A stretch of DNA of 64,000 bases. It comes from Pseudorhodoplanes sp. Its GTDB lineage: Bacteria > Pseudomonadota > Alphaproteobacteria > Rhizobiales > Xanthobacteraceae. The stretch lies in the NCBI GenBank assembly GCA_022843165.1, contig JALHOD010000001.1, positions 375,678 to 439,677 on the forward strand, given 5' to 3'. The position numbers and the translations under genes were made by a program. Below are positions 9,630 through 21,938 of the stretch, piece by piece (the first letter of the stretch is position 1; the number at the start of each line of letters is the position of its first letter). The notes beneath the pieces are model-generated. The model saw only the letters and a list, made by a program, of their open reading frames with translations, had not been told where the DNA came from and did not search any database.

Positions 9630-11279
9630 CTATGAAGCAAGCTTCTGCGCGCTATCCTGCGCGATCTTCCGCAATTCGAATCTCTGTAGCTTGCCGGTCT
9701 GGGTGCGCGGCAGGCTGGCGACATATTCCACGGCACGCGGGTATTTGTAGGGCGCCACCGCAGCCTTGACGTAATCCTGCAGCGCCTTGGTCAGCGCCGC
9801 GTCTCCGGTGTGGCCAGCGCGCAGCACGATATACGCCTTCACAATCTGGCCGCGCTCCTCGTCCGGACAGCCAACCACGCCGCATTCTGCGACCGCGGGA
9901 TGCGCCAGCAGCACCTCCTCGACTTCCGGACCGGCGATGTTGTAGCCCGACGAGATGATCATGTCGTCGGAACGCGCCTGGTAGTGGAAATAACCATCCT
10001 CATCCTGCAGATAGGTGTCGCCGGGGAAATTCCAGCCGTTCTGGACATATTTGGTCTGGCGTTTGTCATCGAGATAGCGGCAGCCGGTTGGGCCGCGCAC
10101 CGCCAGCCGGCCGACGGTGCCGCGTGGCGCCTCGTTGCCCTTCTCATCGACGATCCTGGCGACGTAACCGGGCACCGGCTTGCCGGTCGTGCCGCCGCGC
10201 ACCTCGGCTTCCGGCGAGCCGATGAAGATGTGCATCATCTCGGTGCCGCCGATGCCATCCAGTATCTTCATGCCGGTGGCCGTCTGCCACGCTTCGAATG
10301 TGGCCTTCGGCAAGGCCTCGCCGGCCGACACGCATTTGCGCAGCGAGGAAATGTCGTGCTTCGGCAGATTCGGAATCATCGCGCGATAAGCGGTCGGCGC
10401 GGTGAAACAGACCGTTGCCCTGTACTTGCCGATCGCCGGCAGCAATTCCTCCGGCGGTGCTTTCTCAAGCTGGATGGTTGTGGCGCCGATGCGGAACGGA
10501 AACAGCACGTGTCCGCCCAGCCCGAAGGTGAAGGCGAGCGGCGCCGAACCGATGAAGCGGTCGTCCGGGCTGGCCTGCAGCACATGTCTTCCGTAGGAAT
10601 CGCAGGGCGCCAGCATGTCGCGATGGAAATGCATGGTGCCCTTGGGTTCGCCGGTTGTGCCCGAGGTGAAGGCGATCAGGCAGACGTCGTCGATCGCGGT
10701 ATCGCAGGCGATGAAGGTCTCGTAGCCCGGCTTGTTCATCAGACTTTCGAGCGCATCCGTTCCGCTGCCGCCCCAATAGACAACGCGCTCAAGCTCCGGT
10801 GCGAGCGTTCTGGTCTTGTCCATTTCTTCGCTGAGGCGCGTATCGCACAGCGCGACTTTGATCTTCGCCTTCTTCACCGTGTAGGAGAGTTCCTTGGCGC
10901 GCAGCAGCGGCATGCTAGCGACGGTGACGCCGCCCGCCTTCATCACCGCCAGATAGGCGGCGATCATGGTCGGGGTATTGGGCGCACGCAGCAGCACGCG
11001 GTTGCCCGGGACCAGGCCGAGGTCGCGGGTCAGCACATTGGCGATGCGGTTGATGCGCTCGGCGAGCTGGGCGTAGGTCAGCGTCTCGCCCGGCGACACG
11101 ATGGCGGTGCGGCCGCCCTGCCCGCTGGCCACCCACTTGTCGACGAACTCGGTCACGCAATTCAGCCGGTCGGGATATTGCAGCTCCGGCAGCGTGAACA
11201 GGAATTCCGGCCACTCGCTTTGCGGCGGCAGGTTGTCACGCGCGAACGTGTCTTTGTGTCCTGAGGGGATCATGGCCAT
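9630..11279 (-). CDS. Aryl-CoA ligase, 2-aminobenzoate/benzoate-CoA ligase family
   Basis: ANL-superfamily ligase of 549 residues that activates an aromatic acid as adenylate and then thioester. Seen motifs are the P-loop FTSGTTGEPKGTMHFH, GGTEMMHIFIGS, the hinge region GYFHYQARSDDMIISSGYNI and the catalytic Lys in RTQTGKLQRF. The length matches the benzoate and 2-aminobenzoate ligases. ATG codons at 11279 and 11273 are both possible; the second has the better AGGAG spacing. Its company (acyl-CoA dehydrogenase, enoyl-CoA hydratase and the divergent monooxygenase/reductase) favours 2-aminobenzoate (anthranilate) or salicylate as substrate. It could also supply benzoyl-CoA to the box genes 44 kb away. 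Confidence 0.88.
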   Translation of the reverse strand: MAMIPSGHKDTFARDNLPPQSEWPEFLFTLPELQYPDRLNCVTEFVDKWVASGQGGRTAIVSPGETLTYAQLAERINRIANVLTRDLGLVPGNRVLLRAPNTPTMIAAYLAVMKAGGVTVASMPLLRAKELSYTVKKAKIKVALCDTRLSEEMDKTRTLAPELERVVYWGGSGTDALESLMNKPGYETFIACDTAIDDVCLIAFTSGTTGEPKGTMHFHRDMLAPCDSYGRHVLQASPDDRFIGSAPLAFTFGLGGHVLFPFRIGATTIQLEKAPPEELLPAIGKYRATVCFTAPTAYRAMIPNLPKHDISSLRKCVSAGEALPKATFEAWQTATGMKILDGIGGTEMMHIFIGSPEAEVRGGTTGKPVPGYVARIVDEKGNEAPRGTVGRLAVRGPTGCRYLDDKRQTKYVQNGWNFPGDTYLQDEDGYFHYQARSDDMIISSGYNIAGPEVEEVLLAHPAVAECGVVGCPDEERGQIVKAYIVLRAGHTGDAALTKALQDYVKAAVAPYKYPRAVEYVASLPRTQTGKLQRFELRKIAQDSAQKLAS

Positions 11280-11318
11280 GCTCCTGTCGACCCTGTTTCT
11301 TCTTTCCTCACCCTCGAA

Positions 11319-12509
11319 TCATTCCGCCGCCAGCGCCGGCTTGGCAGGTCGGCTTTTCAAAGCTTCCCGTGCGATCACGATCTTCTGCACTTCGGTCGCG
11401 CCTTCGTAGATGCGCAGCGCACGGATCTCGCGGTACAGTTCCTCGACCTTCACGCCCTTGGTGACGCCGAGACCGCCGAAGAGCTGCACCGCACGGTCGA
11501 TCACGCGCTGCGCGGATTCGGTCGCATGCATCTTCGCCATCGCGGCTTCCGAGGTGACGCGGGGGGCGCCGTTGTCCTTGGTCCACGCGGCGCGATAGAC
11601 CAGCAACGCCGAACTATCGACATCGGTGGCGCTGTCGGCGATGGCAGCTTGCGTGAGTTGCAGGTCGCCCAGCGGCGCACCGAACAGGTGGCGGTTGGCG
11701 GCGCGGTCGAGCATCTCGTGCAGCGCGCGGCGTGCGAAGCCGAGCGCAGCGGCGCCGACGGTGGAGCGGAATATGTCCAGAGTCGCCATCGCGACCTTGA
11801 AGCCTTCGCCCGGCGCCCCCAGACGATTGCTGACCGGCACCTTCACATCGTTGAATTGCAGCGTCGCAAGCGGATGCGGAGCGATCACTTCGATGCGCTC
11901 CTTGACAGACAATCCCGGCGCGTCCGCATCGACCATGAATGCAGAGAGCCCACGCGCGCCCGGCGCTTCGCCGGTGCGGGCGAACACGACGTAATGGTCG
12001 GCGATTCCGCCATTGGAAATCCAGGTCTTGTTGCCGTTCAGTCGGACATGCGTGTTGCCGTCAGGCGTCGCGGTCATCTTCAGCGCTGCGACATCCGAGC
12101 CTGCTTCCAGTTCGGAGATTGCGAAAGCCGCAATACTTTTGCCCGCGGCCACCGCCGGCAGATAGCGTGATTTCAGTTCGGGCGATCCGAACAAGGTGAT
12201 CGAGCCGGTACCCAGTCCCTGCATGGCAAAGGAGAAATCGGCGAGCCCATCGTGGAAGCCCAGAATTTCCCGGGCGAGGCACAGCGTGCGCACATCGAGT
12301 TGCGGATGCATCCCGCCAAATTCCTCAGGCACCGCGGCCTTGAGGAAGCCGGCTTCGCCTAAGGCCTTCACGCGCGCGCGACAGGCTGTGTCAACATCGT
12401 CATGCGGCAGCGTGTGCAGATGGGCGGCGGCCCAGGCGGACAGTTCCTTCGCGAACGCGCGATGCGCTTCGCTGAAGAACGGCCAGTTGAGCGTGTCGCC
12501 AAGCGCCAT
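11319..12509 (-). CDS. Acyl-CoA dehydrogenase family flavoprotein
   Basis: 396 residues from the ATG at 12509, one base after the hydratase stop. It has the three-domain acyl-CoA dehydrogenase layout: a helical N-terminal domain, a beta domain with [19 protein letters not shown] and [21 protein letters not shown], and a C-terminal bundle. The bundle ends [22 protein letters not shown] then IYEGATEVQ, with the candidate base Glu in IYEGATE. It oxidises a CoA thioester at the alpha/beta carbons using FAD. In this operon the likely substrates are ring-reduced or ring-opened CoA intermediates made after the monooxygenase/reductase step. Confidence 0.88.
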   Translation of the reverse strand: MALGDTLNWPFFSEAHRAFAKELSAWAAAHLHTLPHDDVDTACRARVKALGEAGFLKAAVPEEFGGMHPQLDVRTLCLAREILGFHDGLADFSFAMQGLGTGSITLFGSPELKSRYLPAVAAGKSIAAFAISELEAGSDVAALKMTATPDGNTHVRLNGNKTWISNGGIADHYVVFARTGEAPGARGLSAFMVDADAPGLSVKERIEVIAPHPLATLQFNDVKVPVSNRLGAPGEGFKVAMATLDIFRSTVGAAALGFARRALHEMLDRAANRHLFGAPLGDLQLTQAAIADSATDVDSSALLVYRAAWTKDNGAPRVTSEAAMAKMHATESAQRVIDRAVQLFGGLGVTKGVKVEELYREIRALRIYEGATEVQKIVIAREALKSRPAKPALAAE

Positions 12510-12510
12510 C

Positions 12511-13344
12511 TCAGTTGCCCTCGAAGACCGGCTTCTGCCTGTTCGCAAAGGCATGGAAGGCGCGTGCGAAATCCTCGGTCTCCATGCAGAGTGCCTGCGC
12601 CACCGCTTCCGCCTCGATCGCCTGCTCGACCGACATCGCCCATTCCATCTCCAGCATGCGCTTGGTCATGGCGTTGGCGAAGGTCGGACCGTCGGCGAGT
12701 TCCTTGGCGAGCGCAGTCGCGTCGGCGAGCACAGCTTCCGGCGTCGAGAGTTTGTTGAAGAACCCCCAGCGCTCCGCCTCCTCGCCGCCCATCACGCGGC
12801 CGGTATAAAGAAGCTCGGACGCGCGGCCCTGGCCGATAATGCGCGGCAGGATCGCACAGGCGCCCATGTCGCAGCCGGCAAGACCCACGCGATTGAACAG
12901 GAAGGCGACTTTCGCTTTCGGCGTGCCGACGCGCAGGTCCGAGGTCATGGCGAGGATCGCGCCGGCGCCGGCACAGACGCCGTCGATGGCTGCCACGATC
13001 GGTTGCGGCGCGGCGCGCATCGCCTTCACCGCCTCCCCGGTCTTGCGCGTGAATTTCAGAAGACCGACCGTGTCCATCTCGATCAGCGGGCCGATGATCT
13101 CGAACACGTCGCCGCCCGAGCAGAAATTGCCGCCCTCGCCGGTGATGACAAAGGCCTTCACCTCGTCATCTTTCGCTGCCGCGCGGAAAATGTCGGCGAT
13201 CTCCTCGTAACTGTCGAAGGTAAGTGGATTCTTCTTGTCCGGTCGGTTCAGCGTCAGCGTCGCGACCTTGCCGGCCACGTCGAGACGCACATGCTGTGCC
13301 TTGTAGGTGGACAGCGGCAAAGTGACGGGATTGGCGGCAACCAT
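12511..13344 (-). CDS. Enoyl-CoA hydratase/isomerase (crotonase) family protein
   Basis: 277 residues of crotonase fold. The oxyanion-hole segments are [15 protein letters not shown] (first half) and [22 protein letters not shown], and the C-terminus is [22 protein letters not shown]. The ATG at 13344 overlaps the MarR stop by one base (TGATG), so translation is coupled. Members hydrate or isomerise enoyl-CoA; a ring-processing role on aminobenzoyl- or salicylyl-derived CoA esters fits the neighbours. The product orientation cannot be deduced. Confidence 0.86.
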   Translation of the reverse strand: MVAANPVTLPLSTYKAQHVRLDVAGKVATLTLNRPDKKNPLTFDSYEEIADIFRAAAKDDEVKAFVITGEGGNFCSGGDVFEIIGPLIEMDTVGLLKFTRKTGEAVKAMRAAPQPIVAAIDGVCAGAGAILAMTSDLRVGTPKAKVAFLFNRVGLAGCDMGACAILPRIIGQGRASELLYTGRVMGGEEAERWGFFNKLSTPEAVLADATALAKELADGPTFANAMTKRMLEMEWAMSVEQAIEAEAVAQALCMETEDFARAFHAFANRQKPVFEGN

Positions 13345-13859
13345 CACTGCGCTCCTGCGTCTTTGGCCCTGCGCGCGGAGGCCTTGGTCTTGGCAAGCAG
13401 GCGCATCAGCGTGTCCATATCGTCGGACGACAAGCCGGAGAAAATCTCGGCGATCCAGTCTTCATGCGTTCGCGCCATGGCGCGAAAGGCGCGGCGGCCA
13501 TCCGCCGTCAGGCTGACGATCTGCGCGCGACGGTCGCTGGGGGAGGCGCGGCGCTCCAGCATGCCTTGGGATTCCAGCCGCTCGGTCAGGCCGGTGACAT
13601 TTCCCGCTGACACCATCATGCGCTGGGACAACTCACCGAGCGTCATGCCGCCGGGAGTCTTGTCGAGCTGCGCCATCAGGTCGAACCGCGGCAGCGTGAC
13701 ATCGAAGGTGTCGCGCAGGCGGCTGCGGACCTCGCCCTCGATCAGGGTCGTGCACGTCAGGAGCCGCAACCACAAGCGCAACTCGGCCTCGTGATCGGCC
13801 GGCCGTTCCGTTACCTTGGTTTCCGCGTCGAGCGGGATGCTGGCGGTGTCGTCCATCAA
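13344..13859 (-). CDS. MarR-family transcriptional regulator
   Basis: 171 residues with a winged helix at about 60-130: [20 protein letters not shown] is the recognition helix and [20 protein letters not shown] the wing with the conserved DxR. It is the first gene of the operon carrying hydratase, dehydrogenase and ligase, and is divergent from the monooxygenase/reductase. MarR repressors of aromatic catabolism typically release DNA when the aryl-CoA or acid binds. Two TTTAAGCTTAAA palindromes occupy the divergent promoter, and a third related site precedes a transporter operon. Confidence 0.9.
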   Translation of the reverse strand: MMDDTASIPLDAETKVTERPADHEAELRLWLRLLTCTTLIEGEVRSRLRDTFDVTLPRFDLMAQLDKTPGGMTLGELSQRMMVSAGNVTGLTERLESQGMLERRASPSDRRAQIVSLTADGRRAFRAMARTHEDWIAEIFSGLSSDDMDTLMRLLAKTKASARRAKDAGAQ

Positions 13860-13902
13860 ACCTCTGGCCCCGCGATGACCTGCATCAACCGTATCGAATT
13901 AG

Positions 13903-13914
13903 TTTAAGCTTAAA
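13903..13914. promoter_or_regulatory. Palindrome, candidate MarR operator 1
   Basis: TTTAAGCTTAAA, perfect 12-base palindrome, centred about 50 bases upstream of the marR start. The same core recurs 54 bases further on, about five helical turns away, which would let two dimers sit on one DNA face. Confidence 0.6.
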
Positions 13915-13953
13915 ATTTCTGTACCTCAAGCATCGGTAGCGGTTGCGAAAAAC

Positions 13954-13971
13954 TATTTTAAGCTTAAAATA
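13954..13971. promoter_or_regulatory. Palindrome, candidate MarR operator 2
   Basis: TATTTTAAGCTTAAAATA, perfect 18-base palindrome, about 60 bases before the monooxygenase/reductase start. It contains the same core as operator 1. The placement suits repression of the plus-strand promoter. Confidence 0.65.
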
Positions 13972-14022
13972 TTTCTTATATCGCGCACCCCGGTTTGAGG
14001 GTGCACCTGCGGAGGCCCTTCC

Positions 14023-16368
<2,346 letters not shown>

Positions 16369-16377
16369 TGTCGAAAC

Positions 16378-16480
16378 GTCATTGCCGGGCTTGACCCGGC
16401 AATCCATCTTTTTCGCTTGATGGATGCGCAGGTCAAAACGCGTCAACGACGCTGTCTTCGACGATTACGCCCGCGCATGA
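16378..16480. repeat. REP-like intergenic palindromic element
   Basis: ATTGCCGGG pairs with CCCGGCAAT around a five-base loop (16381-16403). A second stem is formed by ATCCATC (16402-16408) and GATGGAT (16419-16425), and the element ends near GCCCGCGCATGAC. I recognise this shape as a common interspersed repeat of Bradyrhizobium-like genomes. It sits between convergent genes and may also stop transcription. Confidence 0.6.
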
Positions 16481-16488
16481 CAAAGGAA

Positions 16489-17192
16489 CTACACCTGCAA
16501 GTACCGCTGCTTCAACGCGCCATCCGCCGCCAGTTCCGCCGACGTGCCGGTCCATACCACGCAGCCTTTCTCGACGATGACATGCCGCTCGGCGAGCTTG
16601 AGCATGGCATTGAGATGCTTGTCGACCAGAAGGATCGATTGTCCGTCCTTCTTCAGTCGCGCCAGGCATTCCCAGATTTCCGCACGCACCAAGGGCGCCA
16701 GACCTTCGGTCGCTTCGTCGAGAATGAGCAGACGCGGATTGGTCATCAGCGCGCGGCCGATCGCCAGCATCTGCTGCTCGCCGCCGGACAACTGATTGCC
16801 CATATTGGCGCGCCGCTCCGCCAGCCGCGGAAAGAATTGATAGACCCGCTCCAGCGTCCAGACCGGCGCACCGAAGCGCGCTGCCGCGGTCGCAATCAGG
16901 TTTTCCTCCACCGTCAGCGTCGGGAACACCTGACGGCCTTCAGGCACGAGTCCCAGCCCATGCTGGGCGATGCGATAAGGCGGCTGGCCGGTCAGCATAT
17001 CGCCATCAAAGGTCACTTTGCCGCCGCGCGCAGGAATGAGGCCCATGATGGTATTGATGGTGGTGGTCTTGCCCATGCCATTGCGGCCCAGCAACGTTAC
17101 CACTTCGCCCGCGCCGATCTCGAAGGTCATATCGAACAGGACCTGTGCCGGTCCGTAAGCGGCCTGCAGTTTCTCCACCATGAGCATGGGCA

Positions 17193-17193
<1 letters not shown>
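16489..17193 (-). CDS. Second HAAT transporter, ATP-binding protein LivF type
   Basis: 234 residues from the ATG at 17193, which overlaps the LivG-type stop by one base (TGATG). A GTG three bases earlier is also possible. Walker A GRNGMGKTTTINTIMG, signature LSGGEQQMLAIGRALM, Walker B LLILDEATEGLAP and the LivF phrase GLVPEGRQVFPTLTVEENL are present. It is the last gene of the minus-strand transporter operon next to the aryl-CoA locus. Confidence 0.9.
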
Positions 17194-17937
<744 letters not shown>

Positions 17938-17945
<8 letters not shown>

Positions 17946-18945
17946 GGCGCAGCCTCCGCAGCAGCGCGGAGCCGATGCCGAGCAACCCGCCCGGCACGAA
18001 CAGCACCGCCAGCACCAGCAACGGTCCGAAGATCATTTTCCAGTGCTCGGTAAATCCCGACAGCCATTCCTCGATTAGCAGAAAGGCCGCAGTGCCGACG
18101 ATGGCTCCGTGCAATGTGCCGGTGCCGCCAAGAATGATCATGATCAGGAGTTCGCCCGAACGCTGCCACGACATGTAGGCCGGGCTGACGAAGTTGGTCG
18201 CATTGGCTAGAAGAAATCCGGACAGCCCGCCCATCATTCCCGCGATCACATAACCCACGAGCTGGAAGCGATAGACTTCGAAGCCGAGCGTCGCCACGCG
18301 CATGGCATTTTCCTGCGCGCCGCGAAACACGCGGCCGAAGCGCGACGCCACGATCGAGCGGCAGACGAGATATGTCGCCAGCAGACACAGCAGCGCGAAA
18401 TAATAGAAGACGCGCTCGTTCGCAAGCAGGTTCAGCCCGGCAATGGTGTTGCGGGCATGGACAGTCAGCCCGTCGTCGCCGCCATAGGGAGCCAGCGAAC
18501 TTGCAGTGAAATACGCCATCTGGCCGAAGGCCAGGGTGATCATGATGAAGTACACGCCCTTGGTGCGCAGGCAGACGATGCCGGTCAGCCACGCGAACAG
18601 GGCGGACGCGACCAGCGCGGCCGGCAGCGAAATCAGCACGTCGCCGAAGCCATGCGAAGCCAGGATGCCAACGGCATAGGCGCCGATTCCGATAAAGGCG
18701 GCATGACCGAATGACGCCAGCGCGCCGTAACCGACCAGAAGATCGAGCGCGAGCGCGGCGATGGCAAAGATCATCACACGCGAGACGATGCTCAGCAGAT
18801 AGGATTCCGCGACAAACGCGCCTAATAGCGGCGCGGCGGCGAAAGTGCCGAAAATGAGCAGCGGCAGGATCACGCCGCCGACCGGCTTGCGCGGGCGCAT
18901 CGCCTCGGTCGCCACGTTGCCTTGCGACAGATCGGCCTGCGCCAT
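17938..18945 (-). CDS. Second HAAT transporter, permease LivM type
   Basis: 335 residues. A cytoplasmic N-terminal tail of about 25 residues leads to multiple membrane helices with GYGALASFGHAAFIGIGAYAVG and RVATLGFEVYRFQLVGYVIAGMM. The late coupling region MIILGGTGTLHGAIVGTAAF is as expected for LivM. It partners the LivH-type gene two bases upstream. Confidence 0.9.
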
Positions 18946-18947
18946 GG

Positions 18948-19871
18948 TCAGCGCCCCTTCGCCGGGAACAAGCCGGCCGGCCGGAAATACAACACCAGCG
19001 CCATCAAGAGATAGATCAGCATCGACGCGATGGCCGGCCCGACCGTGCGCGCCGGCGACGGCGCCATGAACAGCCGCAAGATATCGACCGCGAAGGAACG
19101 CCCGAGCGTATCGACCAGCCCAATCAATAGCGCGGCGACAAAAGCGCCGCGGATCGAGCCGATGCCGCCGATCACGATCACGACGAAGGCGAGAATGAGG
19201 ATGGTGTCGCCCATGCCGGGCTCGACCGAGAGAATGGGCGCGATCATGACCCCGGCGAAACCCGCCAGCATGGTGCCGAAGCCGAACACGATCATGAACA
19301 GACGGCGGATATTGACGCCCAGCGCGGACACCATGTTGGCGTTGGTCGCGCCAGCGCGCACGAGCATGCCGATGCGGGTGCGGGTGACAAGGATATATAG
19401 CAACAAAGCGACCGCCAGACCGGAACCAATTATCACCAACCGCCAGACCGGATAAAGCAGTCCCGGCATCAGCGCGACCGAACCGGACAGCGCCTCCGGC
19501 ATCGGCAGAGTCAGCGGCGCCGCACCCCAGACGAACTTCACTGCTTGGTTCAGGAATAGAATGATGCCGAAGGTCGCAATCACATGATCGAGATGATTGC
19601 GTTCATAAAGATGCCGGAATACCGCGAACTCCAGCAGCAACCCGAACAGCAGCGCGACACCCAGCGCAAGAACGAGAGCAAAGAAGAAATTCCCGGTCAG
19701 CGCGTAGAACATCACCGCAAGATAGGCGCCCAGCATGTACTGGACGCCGTGCGCGAGATTGATGAAGTCCATCACGCCGAACACCAGCGTGAGGCCGGCC
19801 GCGATCAGGAACAGCAGCACACCGAGCTGAAGCCCGTTCAGGGTCTGGACGATGAATAAAGCGGTACTCAT
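18948..19871 (-). CDS. Second HAAT transporter, permease LivH type
   Basis: 307 residues from the ATG at 19871 (MSTALFIVQTLNGLQLG), the normal LivH N-terminus. A longer frame to 19907 would run through a strong hairpin and is rejected. LivH landmarks are FGVMDFINLAHGVQYMLGAYL and IGGIGSIRGAFVAALLIGLVDTLG. It is separated from its binding protein by that hairpin, which may let the binding protein be made in excess. Confidence 0.88.
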   Translation of the reverse strand: MSTALFIVQTLNGLQLGVLLFLIAAGLTLVFGVMDFINLAHGVQYMLGAYLAVMFYALTGNFFFALVLALGVALLFGLLLEFAVFRHLYERNHLDHVIATFGIILFLNQAVKFVWGAAPLTLPMPEALSGSVALMPGLLYPVWRLVIIGSGLAVALLLYILVTRTRIGMLVRAGATNANMVSALGVNIRRLFMIVFGFGTMLAGFAGVMIAPILSVEPGMGDTILILAFVVIVIGGIGSIRGAFVAALLIGLVDTLGRSFAVDILRLFMAPSPARTVGPAIASMLIYLLMALVLYFRPAGLFPAKGR

Positions 19872-19883
19872 GCGGCGAATAAA

Positions 19884-19909
19884 GCATGCCCCGCTGTCGC
19901 GGGGCATGC
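19884..19909 (-). terminator. Hairpin between binding-protein and permease genes
   Basis: GCATGCCCCGC and GCGGGGCATGC form an 11-base perfect stem with a four-base loop, with no T-tract on the minus strand. The position after the binding-protein gene of a transport operon suggests partial termination or 3'-end protection of the upstream message. Confidence 0.5.
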
Positions 19910-19935
19910 AGATTGGTTGAGGGTCGGATCGAGAC

Positions 19936-21108
19936 TCACTTCATCGCGCAGTCTTTGGCGTAGGCATCCGGCACGCCGGTGAACACCTTCTGCACGATTT
20001 CGGTCTGGAACTTGCCGTCGCCGCGCTTCGCCACCTTCACCAGATAGAAATCCTGGATCGGGTAGTTGTTGCTGTTGAACTTGAAGGCACCGCGCAAGGA
20101 CTGGAAGTCGGCCTTCTTCACGGCCGCGCGCAACGCGGCCTTGTCCGCCGTATTGCCCTTGGTGGCTTTCAGCGCCGAGTCGATCAAAAACGCGGCGTCA
20201 TAGGCCTGGAAGGCATAGGTCGCCGGCACCGCGTTGAACTCCTTCTCGTAGGCCGCCACGAATTTCTTGTTCTGCGGCGTGTCGAGATTGGGCGCCCAGT
20301 TCGCGCCGCCGAAGAAGCCGAGCGCCGCGTCCTGTTGCGCCGGCAGGGTCGATTCGTCGACCGTGAAGGCGGACAGGAACTTGATCTTGTCGGCGAGACC
20401 GGCCTGACGGAACTGCTTGACGAAATTTACGCCCATGCCGCCCGGCAGAAAAACGAAGATCGCGTCGGGCTTGGCCGCAGCGATGCGCGACAACTCGGCC
20501 GAATAATCAAGCTGATTGAGCGGAACATATACCTCGTCGAGAATTTCGCCCTTGAAGTGACGTTTCACGCCGGCCAGCGCGTCCTTGCCAGCCTGGTAGT
20601 TCGGCGCCATCAGATAGATTTTCTTGACGCCGGAATCCTGCGCGTATTTGCCGGCGACTTCGTGGTTCTGGTCGTTCTGATAAGACGTCACGAAGAAATT
20701 CGGGTTGCATTCCTTGCCGGCGAAATTCGAGGTGCCGGCATTCGGGCTGATCAGGATCGCGCCGCTGTCGGTGACCGGCTTCATGATCGCCTGAAGAATG
20801 TTCGAGAAGATCGGGCCGACAACGAAATCGACCTTGTCGCGATCGATCAGTGCCTTCACCTTGTTCACGGCGACATCGGGCTTCAGTTCGTCGTCCTGCA
20901 CGATAATCTCGACCTCGCGTCCGCCGAGCTTGCCGCCCAGTTCCTTGACGGCGAGTTGGAAGCCGTTACGCAATTGCTGGCCCAGCACGGCTGGCGGGCC
21001 CGACAATGTGGTGACAACGCCAATTTTCAGCTTCTCCTGCGCATGGACGGCGCCGATGCTGAAGGTTAACGCCGCGCCAATGGCGAGCGTTGAAATCATC
21101 CTGTTCAT
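19936..21108 (-). CDS. Second HAAT transporter, periplasmic substrate-binding protein
   Basis: 390 residues from the ATG at 21108, which has a GGAGG box seven bases upstream. The signal peptide ends near VHAQ. The mature part starts KLKIGVVTTLSGPPAVLGQQ and ends VPDAYAKDCAMK, matching Peripla_BP_6 proteins of aromatic-acid transport clusters. Two Cys residues (KECNPNF and the C-terminal KDCAMK) may form a disulfide. A palindrome like the MarR operators lies 93-118 bases upstream, tying this importer to the aryl-CoA genes. Anthranilate, salicylate or a related acid is the likely solute, by inference. Confidence 0.88.
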   Translation of the reverse strand: MNRMISTLAIGAALTFSIGAVHAQEKLKIGVVTTLSGPPAVLGQQLRNGFQLAVKELGGKLGGREVEIIVQDDELKPDVAVNKVKALIDRDKVDFVVGPIFSNILQAIMKPVTDSGAILISPNAGTSNFAGKECNPNFFVTSYQNDQNHEVAGKYAQDSGVKKIYLMAPNYQAGKDALAGVKRHFKGEILDEVYVPLNQLDYSAELSRIAAAKPDAIFVFLPGGMGVNFVKQFRQAGLADKIKFLSAFTVDESTLPAQQDAALGFFGGANWAPNLDTPQNKKFVAAYEKEFNAVPATYAFQAYDAAFLIDSALKATKGNTADKAALRAAVKKADFQSLRGAFKFNSNNYPIQDFYLVKVAKRGDGKFQTEIVQKVFTGVPDAYAKDCAMK

Positions 21109-21200
21109 TACGCACCTCCGGTTACAGGTCATAGGGCAACGATGAGGTCACCGGCCTACCTTGTGAAGCGGGCCGGGGGAATGGGTCAAAGGGACGCCAG

Positions 21201-21226
21201 CCGATAGTTTAAGTTTAAAATATCGG
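21201..21226. promoter_or_regulatory. 26-base imperfect palindrome, candidate third MarR operator
   Basis: CCGATA and TATCGG flank a TTTAAGTTTAAA core (21208-21219); 22 of 26 positions pair. The core differs by one base from the two sites at the marR promoter. It lies between the binding-protein gene and the cupin gene, so it may control both directions. Confidence 0.6.
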
Positions 21227-21385
21227 CTTTGGAAAGCCCCATTTACGGGCGATATCCGCCTGCCGGTTGTGCGTTTACGCTGGCGCCAAAAGGAGCTAGT
21301 GGTGCCCCACGGAATCGTTTCTGGCGCGTATTATTCGTGGTTGAATGCCGTCACGACAACGACAAGCGACGGGAGTATGCGTTTT

Positions 21386-21838
21386 ATGCCACCGCTGACA
21401 GCAGGCGTGACCAAGGCCGGTACCGGCATCGACGGAATCAGCTGGAACATTCTCGGGCAGACTTACGTGCCCAAACAGCTCAGCGACGAGTCTTTCGCCT
21501 GGCATGCCACCTTTCCGCCCGGCACGTTCGTACCGCCGCACATCCATCCGACCCAAGATGAATTCATCTACATGCTGGAAGGCCGGCTCGATGCTGAAAT
21601 CGACGGCCGCGCTTTTGTCGCGACCGCCGGCGATCTCATCAAGCTGCCGCGCCAGATTCCGCACGGCCTGTTCAACAAGTCCGATCAGGCGGTGAAATGC
21701 TTCTTCTGGGTGACGCCGACGCGCCGGCTCTATGACCTGTTCTGGGCGATCCACTCGATGAAAGAGCAGAACCCGTCGGACGTGGTCGCGCTCGCGGCCA
21801 AGCACGAGATCGTCTTCCTGCCGCCGCCGGCGGAGTGA
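21386..21838 (+). CDS. Cupin-domain protein
   Basis: 150 residues. The ATG at 21386 is chosen because GGGAG lies ten bases upstream; an in-frame ATG nine bases earlier is too close to that box. A single cupin barrel is seen: motif 1 is PPHIHPTQDEFIYMLEG (two His and a Glu as metal ligands) and motif 2 contains LPRQIPHGLFN. Such proteins are metal-dependent dioxygenases, isomerases or ligand sensors, and sequence alone does not choose. It shares the upstream region, including a MarR-type palindrome, with the aromatic transporter and could be part of the same regulon. Confidence 0.82.
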   Translation: MPPLTAGVTKAGTGIDGISWNILGQTYVPKQLSDESFAWHATFPPGTFVPPHIHPTQDEFIYMLEGRLDAEIDGRAFVATAGDLIKLPRQIPHGLFNKSDQAVKCFFWVTPTRRLYDLFWAIHSMKEQNPSDVVALAAKHEIVFLPPPAE

Positions 21839-21847
21839 GACTCTGGT

Positions 21848-21880
21848 GATATCATCGCCCGCGAAAGCGGAGATCCAGTC
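21848..21880. repeat. Degenerate REP-like element
   Basis: ATCATCGCCCGCGAAAGCGG followed by AGATCCAGTC resembles the core of another interspersed palindrome frequent in Bradyrhizobium-like genomes. Only a short CCGC/GCGG stem survives, so it looks decayed. Confidence 0.4.
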
Positions 21881-21906
21881 TTCGCCCGAATTCCCATGAG
21901 GATTGA

Positions 21907-21935
21907 ATGCCCCGCTTGCGCGGGGCATTTTTTTT
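21907..21935 (+). terminator. Rho-independent terminator after the cupin gene
   Basis: ATGCCCCGC and GCGGGGCAT form a nine-base stem with a four-base loop, followed directly by a run of eight T. It lies between convergent genes, and the T-run is on the plus strand. Confidence 0.8.
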
Positions 21936-21938
21936 GAG

